Positions 28,662 to 37,446 of a DNA stretch of 54,320 bases are shown here, piece by piece. Positions within the stretch are counted from its first letter, which is position 1; every line of letters begins with the position of its first letter. The DNA is taken from NCBI GenBank assembly GCA_030730585.1, contig JANQUV010000095.1:1-54320 (forward strand), written 5' to 3'. The notes under the pieces are model-generated. The model searched no databases. It worked only from the letters and a program-made list of their open reading frames with translations, and had not been told where the DNA came from. This DNA comes from Haliea sp. Lineage in GTDB: Bacteria > Pseudomonadota > Gammaproteobacteria > Pseudomonadales > Halieaceae. A program made the translations under genes and the position numbers.

Positions 28662-29388
28662 CGGCACTGGCTTCACGCTGCAGGATGTCGTGCATCGCAG
28701 CGAGGGTGAGCGGCAGATCACCTAAACCCGCTGCGGCATTGACCACCATGCAAATACTTGCATAACGAATGCCGCACTCTCGGGCGAGGGCAGCTTCAGG
28801 CATACCGGTCATGCCTACGATATCGCAACCGTCTCTGGCTAGCCGCTGTACCTCTGCAGCCGTCTCCAGCCGCGGCCCCTGGGTGATGGCGTGAACGCCA
28901 TAGGCTTGATGTGGAATGCCCGCGTTCGATGCCGCATCAATGATTGCCAGTCGCAAAGCGCGATCGTAAGGCTGCGTGAAATCGATATGCTGCAGGCTTC
29001 CGTTGTGCCCATCGTCAAACGTGTGCTCACGGCCCCAGGTGTAGTCGATCAATTGGTCCGGCACGACCAGGCGCCCGGGCTGCATGTCGGCGCCAATGCC
29101 GCCCACTGCATTGATTGCAATGAGGTGGGTGACACCGAGGTCACGCAGAGCTGCAATATTGGCCCGGTAATTGATCAAGTGTGGTGGAATGGCTTTAGGG
29201 CTGCCATGCCGGTGCAGGAAAAAAAGCCGCTGGCCGTTTAGCAGGCCCTCTTCAATAGGTCGTGACGGCGCGCCATATACAGTTTCTCGGTCGTGCTCAC
29301 CTACGCGCACCAGGCCACTGAGCTGACTAATACCGGTACCTCCAATAACTCCAACATTTGCGGCGCCACGTTCTGTGTTGGTGTTCAT
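28606..29388 (-). CDS. S-methyl-5'-thioinosine/thioadenosine phosphorylase family protein
   Basis: Cleaves methylthio-nucleosides phosphorolytically for methionine salvage. 260 residues with the purine phosphorylase pattern: GVIGGTGISQL at the phosphate-binding start, RHGSPKAIPPHLINYRANI, ITQGPRLETAAEVQR and MTGMPEAALARE near the nucleoside pocket. Pseudomonas aeruginosa has a methylthioinosine-specific enzyme in this same position, so thioinosine is the more likely substrate; sequence alone does not settle it. The start overlaps the stop of the upstream MscS gene by 4 bp. Confidence 0.9.
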   Translation of the reverse strand: MNTNTERGAANVGVIGGTGISQLSGLVRVGEHDRETVYGAPSRPIEEGLLNGQRLFFLHRHGSPKAIPPHLINYRANIAALRDLGVTHLIAINAVGGIGADMQPGRLVVPDQLIDYTWGREHTFDDGHNGSLQHIDFTQPYDRALRLAIIDAASNAGIPHQAYGVHAITQGPRLETAAEVQRLARDGCDIVGMTGMPEAALARECGIRYASICMVVNAAAGLGDLPLTLAAMHDILQREASAVRNLLGELLPRLSTWGPK

Positions 29389-30500
29389 TGGCTCTCCTGG
29401 GGTGGGGCTACCATCGCATCGAGTTGCGCCTGCTCGAGATGCAGCGTGCGAGTAGGAAATGCGACATCGGCGCCGTGCCGATGAACGATACCCAGCACTT
29501 GCAGCAAAACATCCTGTTTTATCGCATGGTATTCAACCCAGACCGTGGTGCGAGTAAAAGCATAGATAAAGAAATCCAGTGAAGACGGTCCGAACGAAAC
29601 AAAATTTACGATCAGAGTGCGCGTCAGGTCAATATCTGCATGTTGCTCGAGCATCTGCCGAACGTCACTCACAATCGCTGCCAAGCTGGCGGAGTCCTGG
29701 TAGCGCACACCGATGGTTTCATAAATGCGTCGATTAAACATCCTCGAAGGATTTTCAACGGCAATCTGCGTGAAAACTGCATTGGGTACGTACAGAGGTC
29801 GCTGATCAAACGTGCGAATCCGCGTTAAGCGCCAGCCAATATCTTCAACTGTCCCTTCTATTTCACGGTCTGGCGAGCGAATCCAGTCTCCGGGGGTAAA
29901 AGGCCGGTCTAGATAAATACTCATGCCCCCAAAAAAATTCGCCATCAGATCCTTGGCGGCAAAACCTACGGCAATACCGCCGATCCCGCCAAACGCCAAC
30001 AACCCCGAAATAGACACGCCCACGCTCTGCAATACCATCAGGCCTGCGAGTATCCACAGAATAACCCGCAGTAATTTGGCAGTTGAGTGCACTGCGGCCT
30101 TGTCGGTGGAGGCTTTGTGGCCTCGCGCGGGGCAAAGAAGTTCTTCTTCGGCACCGAAGATCAGCCTGTGCAAAAACCAGGCAAGCAGCAGTATCAATAC
30201 CGTGTCGTGGGCACGTAACAGGAAGGCTTCCAGATTCGCAGTAACAGGCACAAGGTGCATGATCAGCATCAGTGCCACAACCCAGAGGACCACGCGAAGA
30301 GGTTTTTCCAACGCGTTAATCACCACGTCGTCCCAGCGGTTAGTGCTGTCTAACGTCACACGACGCAAGCGTCTGAGCATGATGCCTAGCAGCATGTTCG
30401 CGATGAGGGCCAACATCAGCCCACCCGCAACCCCTACCAGCTGCGTGTCGAGGCCATAGGTTGCCAAGAGTCTGGACAGTGATTCCTCGGTCGCTTCCAC
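29385..30500 (-). CDS. MscS-family mechanosensitive ion channel
   Basis: An inner-membrane tension-gated channel that relieves osmotic pressure. 371 residues: four or so N-terminal helices, then the MscS pore region GIGGIAVGFAAKDLMANFFG rich in Gly/Ala, the beta domain beginning FTPGDWIRSPD, and a C-terminal cytoplasmic domain. The start is GTG at 30500 with GGAGG 10 nt upstream. It is larger than Escherichia coli MscS (286) but ordinary for the wider family. Coupled by ATGA overlap to the phosphorylase gene. Confidence 0.92.
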   Translation of the reverse strand: MEATEESLSRLLATYGLDTQLVGVAGGLMLALIANMLLGIMLRRLRRVTLDSTNRWDDVVINALEKPLRVVLWVVALMLIMHLVPVTANLEAFLLRAHDTVLILLLAWFLHRLIFGAEEELLCPARGHKASTDKAAVHSTAKLLRVILWILAGLMVLQSVGVSISGLLAFGGIGGIAVGFAAKDLMANFFGGMSIYLDRPFTPGDWIRSPDREIEGTVEDIGWRLTRIRTFDQRPLYVPNAVFTQIAVENPSRMFNRRIYETIGVRYQDSASLAAIVSDVRQMLEQHADIDLTRTLIVNFVSFGPSSLDFFIYAFTRTTVWVEYHAIKQDVLLQVLGIVHRHGADVAFPTRTLHLEQAQLDAMVAPPQESQ

Positions 30501-30553
30501 GCTATATCATCCTCCAAGCACCAGGGTTTTAGACAATTTTCTTATGCCACTAA

Positions 30554-30814
30554 ACATGTTTCAGCCGTGGGCAGTATAACAGCGCGCGCACCATTGGAAC
30601 CCAGTTCTTCGATGGTGAAGTTGCCTAGTACGACCTGGAGGTGTGGCGCACGCTGCCCCTGCAGAGGGCAGAAGCGCCAGAGGACTGGCTCGCACCCTTC
30701 GAAATGGACGGCAAAGAGGGGCAGGACTCTGACCAGCTTTATTATGCTGAGGCCTGGGGCAGCCCTCTAGCGACAATTGAACCCGATCCCATGCTGGGTG
30801 TAGAAGACGATTAG
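30554..30814 (+). pseudogene. Unrecognised protein-like frame interrupted by an amber codon
   Basis: In the 386-bp gap between mscS and lexA one plus-strand frame reads like the C-terminus of a protein: RGQYNSARTIGTQFFDGEVA, then TAG at 30626-30628, then YDLEVWRTLPLQRAEAPEDW and a further 40 or so acidic residues ending GVEDD and TAG at 30812. A single C-to-T change in CAG would explain the internal stop. No start codon with a ribosome site is evident and I do not recognise the family. It could be a gene remnant or a chance open frame; the residue composition argues mildly for a remnant. Confidence 0.4.
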
Positions 30815-30821
30815 CAGCCGC

Positions 30822-30851
30822 TTGTAGCCAGCTTGCATTACTGTATATAAT
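30822..30851 (+). promoter_or_regulatory. Putative lexA promoter
   Basis: TTGTAG (30822-30827), 18 bp, then a perfect TATAAT (30846-30851). The -10 lies inside the first SOS box, so LexA binding would directly occlude RNA polymerase. Confidence 0.65.
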
Positions 30852-30856
30852 CCCAG
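30841..30856 (+). promoter_or_regulatory. SOS box 1 (LexA operator)
   Basis: CTGTATATAATCCCAG fits the gammaproteobacterial LexA consensus CTG-N10-CAG with an AT-rich centre, and covers the -10 element of lexA. Confidence 0.9.
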
Positions 30857-30859
30857 TCA

Positions 30860-30875
30860 CTGTATAAATACACAG
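30860..30875 (+). promoter_or_regulatory. SOS box 2 (LexA operator)
   Basis: CTGTATAAATACACAG is a second CTG-N10-CAG site, 19 bp from the first start to start, ending 11 bp before the lexA ATG. Two tandem boxes also control lexA in Escherichia coli, giving tight autoregulation. Confidence 0.92.
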
Positions 30876-30886
30876 ATGGACGGGTT

Positions 30887-31483
30887 ATGGACAAGCTCAC
30901 GCAGCGGCAGCAAGAAGTGCTGAACATTATTCGTCAGCACATCGATGATACAGGCTACCCTCCTACACGGGCCGATATCGCTAAAGAACTGGGCTTCAAG
31001 TCAGCCAATGCGGCTGAAGAACACCTGAAAGCCCTGGCCCGCAAAGGCGCCATCGAAATTATTGCTGGGGCGTCACGGGGAATTCGGCTTCCCGACAATC
31101 TGGGCTTGCCGATTATTGGCCGGGTAGCCGCTGGCAACCCAATTCTGGCCCAGGAGCACATTGAAGATCACTGCGCCATTGCGCCAAACTTCTTTCACCC
31201 TGCAGCCGATTACTTACTGCGCGTGACTGGCGACAGCATGCAGGATGTCGGAATTCTCGATGGTGATTTGCTGGCGGTGCATCGAAGCAGTGAAGCGCGC
31301 AACGGCGATATTGTCGTTGCACGAATCGAAGATGAGGTGACCGTAAAGCGGTTTCAACGTGGCAGTAACCGGCACATCATTGAACTGCGGGCGGAAAATG
31401 CGGATTACGCGCCCATTATTGTGGATTTACGAACTCAGGCTTTTGCAATTGAAGGCTTGAGCGTGGGTATTCTGCGCCGCTAG
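30887..31483 (+). CDS. lexA: SOS repressor LexA
   Basis: The global SOS repressor, inactivated by RecA-stimulated self-cleavage. 198 residues: a winged-helix DNA-binding domain (1-65, [20 protein letters not shown]), the cleavage site Ala82-Gly83 in VAAGNP, and a serine-lysine dyad Ser117 (TGDSMQD) and Lys154 (VTVKRF). All catalytic residues are intact. Two upstream SOS boxes show autoregulation. The sulA gene that follows lexA in Pseudomonas is not present; a small minus-strand gene abuts instead. Confidence 0.98.
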   Translation: MDKLTQRQQEVLNIIRQHIDDTGYPPTRADIAKELGFKSANAAEEHLKALARKGAIEIIAGASRGIRLPDNLGLPIIGRVAAGNPILAQEHIEDHCAIAPNFFHPAADYLLRVTGDSMQDVGILDGDLLAVHRSSEARNGDIVVARIEDEVTVKRFQRGSNRHIIELRAENADYAPIIVDLRTQAFAIEGLSVGILRR

Positions 31484-31722
31484 TGCACTGTACGCAGCTG
31501 CCCACCACCATCACTTGAGCTATCTTTCTCGCTGATTGCAGCCGCGGCTTGCATCCCCGCCTGAATCATCACCTTGGCTACTTCGAGGCCGTTGTCCATC
31601 AGGTAGTCTCGCGCTTCATCGGAGAACTGTATGCGCAACAAAGGCTGCGAATCGTCTTCTGCGCGCTGCAGAACAATTTCACCGTCACCAAGGTCAACAA
31701 TTTCCAGCAGGGCTGTTGCCAC
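31480..31722 (-). CDS. Conserved hypothetical protein, 80 aa
   Basis: A small soluble, acidic protein: [20 protein letters not shown], then [20 protein letters not shown] and an Ala-rich helix, with a Ser/Asp/Gly tail. A similar small protein occurs between lexA and topA in Pseudomonas relatives, but I know of no function. It converges on lexA with a 4-bp overlap of stop codons. The AGGAG upstream of the ATG at 31722 supports translation. Confidence 0.75.
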   Translation of the reverse strand: MATALLEIVDLGDGEIVLQRAEDDSQPLLRIQFSDEARDYLMDNGLEVAKVMIQAGMQAAAAISEKDSSSDGGGQLRTVH

Positions 31723-31795
31723 ATTAGGCTCCTTTCTACGTGTGAGGTCTCAGTGTAACAGTCCATGGTGCGGCCGCCAACGCAGAGGCCGGCAG

Positions 31796-32260
31796 CTAAC
31801 ACTCATCCAAAGCGTCACCAACGCGGGAAAAGGCAGCTTCGAGATGGTTGGCAACTTGCTGCAAAGCCTCTGCGTCCGGCAAGCCGGAGGCAGAGGCGGC
31901 GAGGTTTCCCACGCTGCGGCGCACCGGCTCCAGGCCCGGTTCGCGTAACAGCACCGTCAACCAACCTTCCACTTCCAGTCGAGCAAACTCATCGATCTCT
32001 GCGGGCTGCGCCTTGCCTGGCGCCGTTGGCGGCAAGTCAGCAACACAGTGTGGAAGCTGCGGTGGTTGCTGGGCCGGTTGTTGCAGGTGGAGTAAACACC
32101 AGCCGTATGCATTTAACAGGTGTTCGCGCGCAGCGGGGCCGAATGCCTGTGCCAACAGGCTGGCGGGCAGGTTTTCCGCCTGCCGCTCACGTTCCCAAGC
32201 CTGCAGCAGCACGCGGGCAAGGTACAACGCATGGTTAGCATGCCCGCGTGGCGTACTCAT
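31796..32260 (-). CDS. Conserved hypothetical protein (DUF6586-like), upstream of topA stop
   Basis: 154 residues, predicted mostly helical: [20 protein letters not shown] near the N-terminus and a Leu/Ala-rich remainder. It resembles a family of unknown function located next to topA in Pseudomonas (I recall it as DUF6586; not verified). Its start overlaps the topA stop by 4 bp (ATGA), so it is translated downstream of topA in one operon. Confidence 0.75.
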   Translation of the reverse strand: MSTPRGHANHALYLARVLLQAWERERQAENLPASLLAQAFGPAAREHLLNAYGWCLLHLQQPAQQPPQLPHCVADLPPTAPGKAQPAEIDEFARLEVEGWLTVLLREPGLEPVRRSVGNLAASASGLPDAEALQQVANHLEAAFSRVGDALDEC

Positions 32261-34962
32261 GAGCGCTTTCGGGCCGCCTTGCGTTTCGGCGCGGCCTTCT
32301 TTTTAACCGCTGCAGGCTTAGCCGGCGCGGCGGATTTGCCCTCCTCGACTTCCCACGCCCCCTTGCGATAGACGGCGCGCCAGCCGGTTGGCTTGCCTTC
32401 CTGCTCCGTCATCACGTACTGCTCTGCCGCCTTGCGACTGTAGCGAACCTGCGCACGGTTGCCTTGGTCATCAACGGTGGGAGCCAAAAACAGAAAGGTG
32501 TACTTCAGGTCAATTTCTGCCTGATGCGGCAGCAACTCGTCCACGAACGGAGCCCGTGTCTCCCTGTTACGAGGGAACTGGCTGGCAGCGAGAAAGAGTC
32601 CGGCGGCGCCATCGCGTAAAATATAGTGGTCTTCCACCTTGTCACAGGCGAGTTCGGGCATCGGTACCGGATCCATCTTTGGCGGTGCTGCTTCACCGCT
32701 GCGCAATAATTTACGCGTGTTCTTGCAGTCTTGCGCGGTACAGCCGAAGTATTTACCAAAGCGGCCGGTTTTAAGCTGCATCTCTGCGCCGCATTTGTCG
32801 CAGGCCAGCGTGGGTCCGTCATAGCCTTTAATTTTAAACTTGCCAGTTTCAACCTCATAGCCCGGGCAGTCGGGCCCGTTACCGCACACATGCAGCTTGC
32901 GCTGCTCATCGATCAGGTAGCTATCCATTGCGGTGTTGCACAGGGTGCAGCGATGCTTGGTTCGCAGCAGGCGAGATTCAGCCTCATCGTCTGCGTCTTC
33001 ACGAATAGCTTCGTCGCCGGGGGTCAGGTTGATGGTATTTTTACAGCGCTCTTTGGGCGGTAGTGCGTAGCCGGAGCAGCCGAGAAATACCCCGGTACTG
33101 GCGGTACGGATCTGCATCGGCCGGCCGCACTTGCTACAAGGAATATCGGTAGGCGTAGGCTCATTGGGCTGCATGCCGACGGGCTCAGCTTCTTCCGCGT
33201 TTTCCAGCAACTGGCGGAAGTCCGCGTAGAAGGTGTCGAGCAAATCCCGCCAGTCGAGTTCGCCCTGGGCTACCGTATCTAGACGTTGCTCCATGCTCGC
33301 GGTAAAGCCGTAATCGAGTAATTCGGCGAAGCTGTTCTGCAGACGCTGCGTCACGATGTCGCCCATTTTTTCCGCGTAGAATCGCTTGTTTTCCAGGCGC
33401 ACATAACCCCGGTCTTGAATCGTGGAAATAATGGACGCGTAGGTTGAAGGCCGGCCTATCCCTCGCTTTTCCAATTCGCGCACCAAGCTCGCTTCGCCGT
33501 AACGAGGTGCTGACTTGGTGAAGTGCTGCGCCGGGTCCAGCTCAACCAACTGCAACGTGTCCGCTTGCTGGATATCCGGCAGCACCTCGTCCTCGCCTTT
33601 GCGCCCGGATGATCCTTGCACCCGGGTATAACCATCGAAGCGAATAATACGGCCTTTTGCAGACAGCTCGTAATCACCCGCGGTTACCGTGATGGTGGTA
33701 GCGGTATATTCCGCAGGCATCATTTGCCCAGCGACAAACTGGCGCCAGATCATTTCATAAAGCCGCTCAGCATCGCGCTCCATACCTTGCAACGCTGATT
33801 GCAGCAGGTTCACATCCGACGGACGGATCGCCTCGTGAGCCTCTTGCGCGCCTTCCTTGCTGCTATAACGGTTTGGCGCTTCAGGTAAATATGCCGCTGG
33901 AAATTGCGCACCAATGTACTCTCGGCACGCCCTCACCGCTTCATCGCTGAGGTTGGTGGAGTCCGTACGCATGTAGGTGATGTAACCGGCCTCGTACAAA
34001 CGCTGGGCCATCATCATGGTCTTCTTGACCGAGAACCCCAGCCTTGTGCTGGCCGCTTGCTGCAAAGTGGAGGTGATAAAGGGCGCAGGAGCCTTGGAGC
34101 GAGTTGGTTTGTCCTCACGCTCACTGACCACGTAGGCAAGGTCTTGCAGCGCAACGGTTGCCGTTTGGGTGGCCGCCTCGGTGGTCGGCCGAAACGCCAC
34201 GCCCTGATGCTTGCGTACCTGGAAACGTACCGCATCGGCGCCAGTAGGTAACAGCTCTGCGTGCACCTCCCAATATTCCTCTGGAACAAAAGCACGAATC
34301 TCACGCTCGCGCTCTACAATCAGGCGCACTGCTACCGACTGTACCCGGCCCGCAGAGAGCCCACGTGCCACCTTTGCCCACAGCAAGGGTGACACCATGT
34401 AACCCACAACACGATCCAGAAAGCGCCGAGCCTGCTGTGCGTTCACGCGATTTTGGTCAAGGTGCGCCGGGCGCTTGAACGCTTCACCGATGGCTTTTTT
34501 GGTGATTTCGTTGAACACCACACGCTGATAGCGCGACTCGTCGCCCCCAATGGCCTCACGCAGGTGCCAGGCTATTGCCTCTCCCTCACGGTCAAGGTCG
34601 GTCGCGAGATAGATGGCGTCGCTGGTGGCCGCGAGCTTGCGCAGCTCAGCCACCACCTTTTCCTTCCCCGGTAATATCTGGTAATCCGCTTGCCAGCCGT
34701 GCTCTGGATCAATGCCCATACGCCGCACCAACTGCTCGCGTGACTTGGTTTTGCGATGCTCGACCTTCTGATCCGGGGACATCTTGCGCGTTTTGGCGGC
34801 CTGAGCGGCACGCTCCTTGACATCTACAGGGCCTGCGCTGCCAGCGGTGGGCAGATCGCGAATGTGGCCGATACTGGATTTAACAATAAAATCCGGACCG
34901 AGATATTTGTTGATCGTTTTCGCCTTGGCCGGCGATTCGACAATAACCAGTGATTTACCCAT
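32257..34962 (-). CDS. topA: DNA topoisomerase I (type IA)
   Basis: Relaxes negative supercoils through a 5'-phosphotyrosine link. 901 residues: an N-terminal TOPRIM ([30 protein letters not shown]), the active-site Tyr in [11 protein letters not shown] near residue 330, and three C-terminal zinc ribbons starting [16 protein letters not shown] and CDKCGAEM. A Lys/Ala-rich basic tail closes the protein ([15 protein letters not shown]). A good promoter lies at 35040-35068, and the ~75-nt leader has a 6-bp hairpin (TGGCAG/CTGCCA). Confidence 0.98.
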   Translation of the reverse strand: MGKSLVIVESPAKAKTINKYLGPDFIVKSSIGHIRDLPTAGSAGPVDVKERAAQAAKTRKMSPDQKVEHRKTKSREQLVRRMGIDPEHGWQADYQILPGKEKVVAELRKLAATSDAIYLATDLDREGEAIAWHLREAIGGDESRYQRVVFNEITKKAIGEAFKRPAHLDQNRVNAQQARRFLDRVVGYMVSPLLWAKVARGLSAGRVQSVAVRLIVEREREIRAFVPEEYWEVHAELLPTGADAVRFQVRKHQGVAFRPTTEAATQTATVALQDLAYVVSEREDKPTRSKAPAPFITSTLQQAASTRLGFSVKKTMMMAQRLYEAGYITYMRTDSTNLSDEAVRACREYIGAQFPAAYLPEAPNRYSSKEGAQEAHEAIRPSDVNLLQSALQGMERDAERLYEMIWRQFVAGQMMPAEYTATTITVTAGDYELSAKGRIIRFDGYTRVQGSSGRKGEDEVLPDIQQADTLQLVELDPAQHFTKSAPRYGEASLVRELEKRGIGRPSTYASIISTIQDRGYVRLENKRFYAEKMGDIVTQRLQNSFAELLDYGFTASMEQRLDTVAQGELDWRDLLDTFYADFRQLLENAEEAEPVGMQPNEPTPTDIPCSKCGRPMQIRTASTGVFLGCSGYALPPKERCKNTINLTPGDEAIREDADDEAESRLLRTKHRCTLCNTAMDSYLIDEQRKLHVCGNGPDCPGYEVETGKFKIKGYDGPTLACDKCGAEMQLKTGRFGKYFGCTAQDCKNTRKLLRSGEAAPPKMDPVPMPELACDKVEDHYILRDGAAGLFLAASQFPRNRETRAPFVDELLPHQAEIDLKYTFLFLAPTVDDQGNRAQVRYSRKAAEQYVMTEQEGKPTGWRAVYRKGAWEVEEGKSAAPAKPAAVKKKAAPKRKAARKRS

Positions 34963-35039
34963 AGACTCCCGCGTTATCTCGCTTGGTGTGGGTCAGCGGC
35001 CATGGCAGCGGTCTGCCAGTAGCCGTCAGAAAGGAGGCA

Positions 35040-35068
35040 TATATAAAGACCCTGCTCGCTCGGGTCAA
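35040..35068 (-). promoter_or_regulatory. topA promoter
   Basis: On the minus strand TTGACC (35063-35068), 17 bp, then TATATA (35040-35045), about 78 bp upstream of the topA ATG. The -35 overlaps the stop codon of the upstream gene at 35065. Confidence 0.7.
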
Positions 35069-35514
35069 GGAATCTGTGCTGACCAGTCCTTAAGAACAGC
35101 CGCCATTTCCTCCACCGAAGCACTATCGCCGGTCTCTTGCCAGTATACCCCGCAGCTGTCCTCGTGCATGCTAGCCGCCAGAATAGCGATGGGGCATTGG
35201 CGCAGTATTGTTGGCAGCGGCTCCGCCTGCCCGGCCCCCACTGAACGCCATTCGCCGCCCTGCTGCAACCAGGCAGAGCGCCGGCGCGGCCGCCCTTTGG
35301 AAGCGCGCAGGCGCAAGCCGTAGTAAATCACCTCAGGCCGCAAAGGCGGCTGCTTGCGGCTGCTCCCGGGGAGGTCACGAAACTCTACAAACAAGCCGTT
35401 CACTGCGGCCACTTCGCGTAGCTTGACCTGTAACCGCTGCCGTTTACTGGGCAAAAAATGCGTTAACGGGGCCAGCGCCATGAGCAGCGCAAAAGCAATC
35501 AACAGGTAATTCAA
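35065..35514 (-). CDS. Hypothetical membrane-anchored protein
   Basis: 149 residues: an N-terminal hydrophobic helix (NYLLIAFALLMALAPLTHFL), then a basic segment (SKRQRLQVKLREVA) and a soluble domain of about 110 residues. No known motif. A similarly placed uncharacterised protein precedes topA in Pseudomonas relatives. The topology suggests a single anchor with the basic, likely cytoplasmic, domain behind it. Confidence 0.75.
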   Translation of the reverse strand: MNYLLIAFALLMALAPLTHFLPSKRQRLQVKLREVAAVNGLFVEFRDLPGSSRKQPPLRPEVIYYGLRLRASKGRPRRRSAWLQQGGEWRSVGAGQAEPLPTILRQCPIAILAASMHEDSCGVYWQETGDSASVEEMAAVLKDWSAQIP

Positions 35515-35595
35515 AGCAGGTCCTGATTCAGGTCAACGAACATCGTAAATAGGGTTAACAACCACCAACACGCTGCTGGCGTGGCGAGCATTGTA

Positions 35596-35604
35596 TGCTA
35601 TAAC
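35596..35604 (+). promoter_or_regulatory. Extended -10 promoter upstream of the universal stress protein gene
   Basis: TGCTATAAC (TGn plus -10 at 35599-35604), about 39 bp before the start codon. No good -35 is present at the usual distance, which is common for extended -10 promoters. Confidence 0.5.
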
Positions 35605-35642
35605 ACCCTAAGATTTCTCGTGCCGACTACAGAGGGAACGCT

Positions 35643-36083
35643 ATGTCTAACTACAAAAAATTGATTATTGCTGTGGATCTCAGTGAGGATTCCTCCGCCA
35701 TTGCAGAGCGCGCACGCGGCCTTGCGCAGGAATCCGGTGCCGAACTGCACCTGATTCACGTGATAGAACCCCTGAGGTTTGCCTATGGCGGCGATATTCC
35801 TATGGATTTCTCCGGCATTCAGGACGAAATTCACCAGCAGGCTGCGCAGCAACTGACACGGTTTGGCGAGCAATATGGCATCGCACCGGATCGTCAATAC
35901 ATAGTGCTCGGGCGCCCGGAGGTTGAAATTCACAGTAAAGTCGACGAAATCGGTGCCGACCTCATTGTCGTAGGCAGCCATGGGAGGTTTGGCTTGGCGC
36001 TGCTCATGGGCTCAACGGCCAACGGTGTTCTGCACGGGGCAACGTGCGATGTCCTTGCCGTGCGCGTCGGCAAAAAACCCTGA
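35643..36083 (+). CDS. Universal stress protein, UspA family
   Basis: 146 residues. A typical Usp fold: YKKLIIAVDLSEDS at the start, and the ATP-binding motif G-x2-G-x9-G-S visible as GSHGRFGLALLMGS. That places it in the nucleotide-binding branch of Usp proteins. The ribosome site GAGGG is 6-8 nt upstream of the ATG. It is a single-gene unit facing away from topA and convergent with the glutaredoxin-like gene. Confidence 0.93.
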   Translation: MSNYKKLIIAVDLSEDSSAIAERARGLAQESGAELHLIHVIEPLRFAYGGDIPMDFSGIQDEIHQQAAQQLTRFGEQYGIAPDRQYIVLGRPEVEIHSKVDEIGADLIVVGSHGRFGLALLMGSTANGVLHGATCDVLAVRVGKKP

Positions 36084-36117
36084 TATTCCGGAACCGGCTT
36101 GCGCATCGGTGGCCGCT

Positions 36118-36390
36118 TTATTCTTTGCTCTGTGCACCACTCTCAATGAAGTCGAGTAGTTGCGACGGCGAAAACGGCCAATCGAGTTCTTCACCATCTT
36201 TGCGCCGCAGCACAGGAATGCGAAACCCATAGCGGGTAAAGAGGTTCTCGTCTTCACTGATGTCGACTTCAACGTAAGCACTGAGTAGCGCTTCTTGCAC
36301 CGCAAGATTGAGCAATGACGCAGCCTGCTCACACAGGTGGCAGGCCTGGGTGCCGTAAAGCGTCATTGAATTGTCGCATGTATCAGGCAT
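36118..36390 (-). CDS. Glutaredoxin family protein
   Basis: 90 residues with a thioredoxin fold. TLYGTQACHLCEQAASLL contains the redox pair C-H-L-C near residues 17-20, and FRIPVLRRKDG carries the cis-Pro. The CxxC with a short length matches the DUF836-like glutaredoxins rather than classical GrxA. Its protein target is unknown. It is divergent from the IclR gene. Confidence 0.88.
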   Translation of the reverse strand: MPDTCDNSMTLYGTQACHLCEQAASLLNLAVQEALLSAYVEVDISEDENLFTRYGFRIPVLRRKDGEELDWPFSPSQLLDFIESGAQSKE

Positions 36391-36530
36391 TTTCGGGTCC
36401 TCTTTCCAGAAACGCTTGCTTTAACCCTGCATCACCCAAATGTGGGATTGCGGCCGCTAGCAATCGAGGGTTACTATTCGGCAGTACAGAATAATGAACT
36501 GCACTTATGCGAAGCTAGGGAGTACCTGAC

Positions 36531-37442
36531 GTGGCACTGTTTTCCCAACCTACAGCCCGCGCGCTAGCCATACTTGATCTACTCATGGCCAACCCGCAAC
36601 AGGCCTTCGGGTTGACGGAAATGACCCGCCGCCTGAACCTGAACAAAGCCACTTGCCATGCCATTCTCACCACAATGGCCAACTACGGTTTTCTGGTACA
36701 ACACCCCAAAACCAAAGCCTACCGGCTTGGCCCTTCCATTATAGCGGCAGGTAACGCGGCCTTTGCACAATTTCCAGTACTGGAATATGCGAGGCCAGAA
36801 CTGGAAGGCTTGAACAGCGACCTGGACCTCGGCTTTGCGGTCACGGCTCGTTCCAAGCTGCATCAGGTGCTGCTGGCCCTGTATGGCAACGCAACACCGC
36901 TCATGGACTCCTTCCAACTTGGCCTGCGCCTGCCGAATGCGGCGCCCGTAGCGGCGTGTTTCACCGCCTTCTCCCCTGCCAAGCAACTTGAAGCCTGGTT
37001 GACTCGCGCGCACGAATCCCGCGGAGGCTATAACGAACGCCTTGACCAAAAGCTGAGAGTATCGGTCATAGCCATTCGTGCACGCGGCTATGAAGTGACC
37101 TTGAAAACGCGCGCGGAAGAAGAGTTGACCCGTGAATTAACCCGGATCCATCAGTCCTGGAGCCTGCAGGAACTTGAAGAAGCGACCAATAAGTACCAAC
37201 AGGATATCTGCGTTGAGCACTATCACCTCGATCGCATAGATCCCAAAGCGCGCTATGAGGTGAGTACTATTGCGGTTCCGGTGTTTGTTTACCGTCAGGT
37301 TCCGGTGATGTGCTTTGTGGCTGGGTCCATGGATACCGCTGTAACCGGTGCTCAGATTGAAGATATCGCCTCAAGAATGAAGCAGTCTGCCGATCGCGTA
37401 ACGCGCCTGGCCAGCGGCCACGAGCCAAGCACCAGCAGCTGA
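36531..37442 (+). CDS. IclR-family transcriptional regulator
   Basis: 303 residues: an N-terminal winged helix-turn-helix (about 8-70, with NLNKATCHAILTTMANYGFL as recognition region) and a C-terminal ligand-binding domain. The start is GTG with AGGGAG 8 nt upstream. It is somewhat longer than the usual ~260 residues, with an extra helical segment near 195-240. The flanking genes (glutaredoxin, RNA methyltransferase) are not typical catabolic targets, so the regulon is unknown. Confidence 0.92.
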   Translation: MALFSQPTARALAILDLLMANPQQAFGLTEMTRRLNLNKATCHAILTTMANYGFLVQHPKTKAYRLGPSIIAAGNAAFAQFPVLEYARPELEGLNSDLDLGFAVTARSKLHQVLLALYGNATPLMDSFQLGLRLPNAAPVAACFTAFSPAKQLEAWLTRAHESRGGYNERLDQKLRVSVIAIRARGYEVTLKTRAEEELTRELTRIHQSWSLQELEEATNKYQQDICVEHYHLDRIDPKARYEVSTIAVPVFVYRQVPVMCFVAGSMDTAVTGAQIEDIASRMKQSADRVTRLASGHEPSTSS

Positions 37443-37446
37443 CCCC

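Noticed and set aside
30561-30860. Minus-strand frame of 99 codons between mscS and lexA
   Set aside because: It has no recognisable motif, runs opposite the protein-like plus frame and extends into the lexA promoter region; most likely a shadow.
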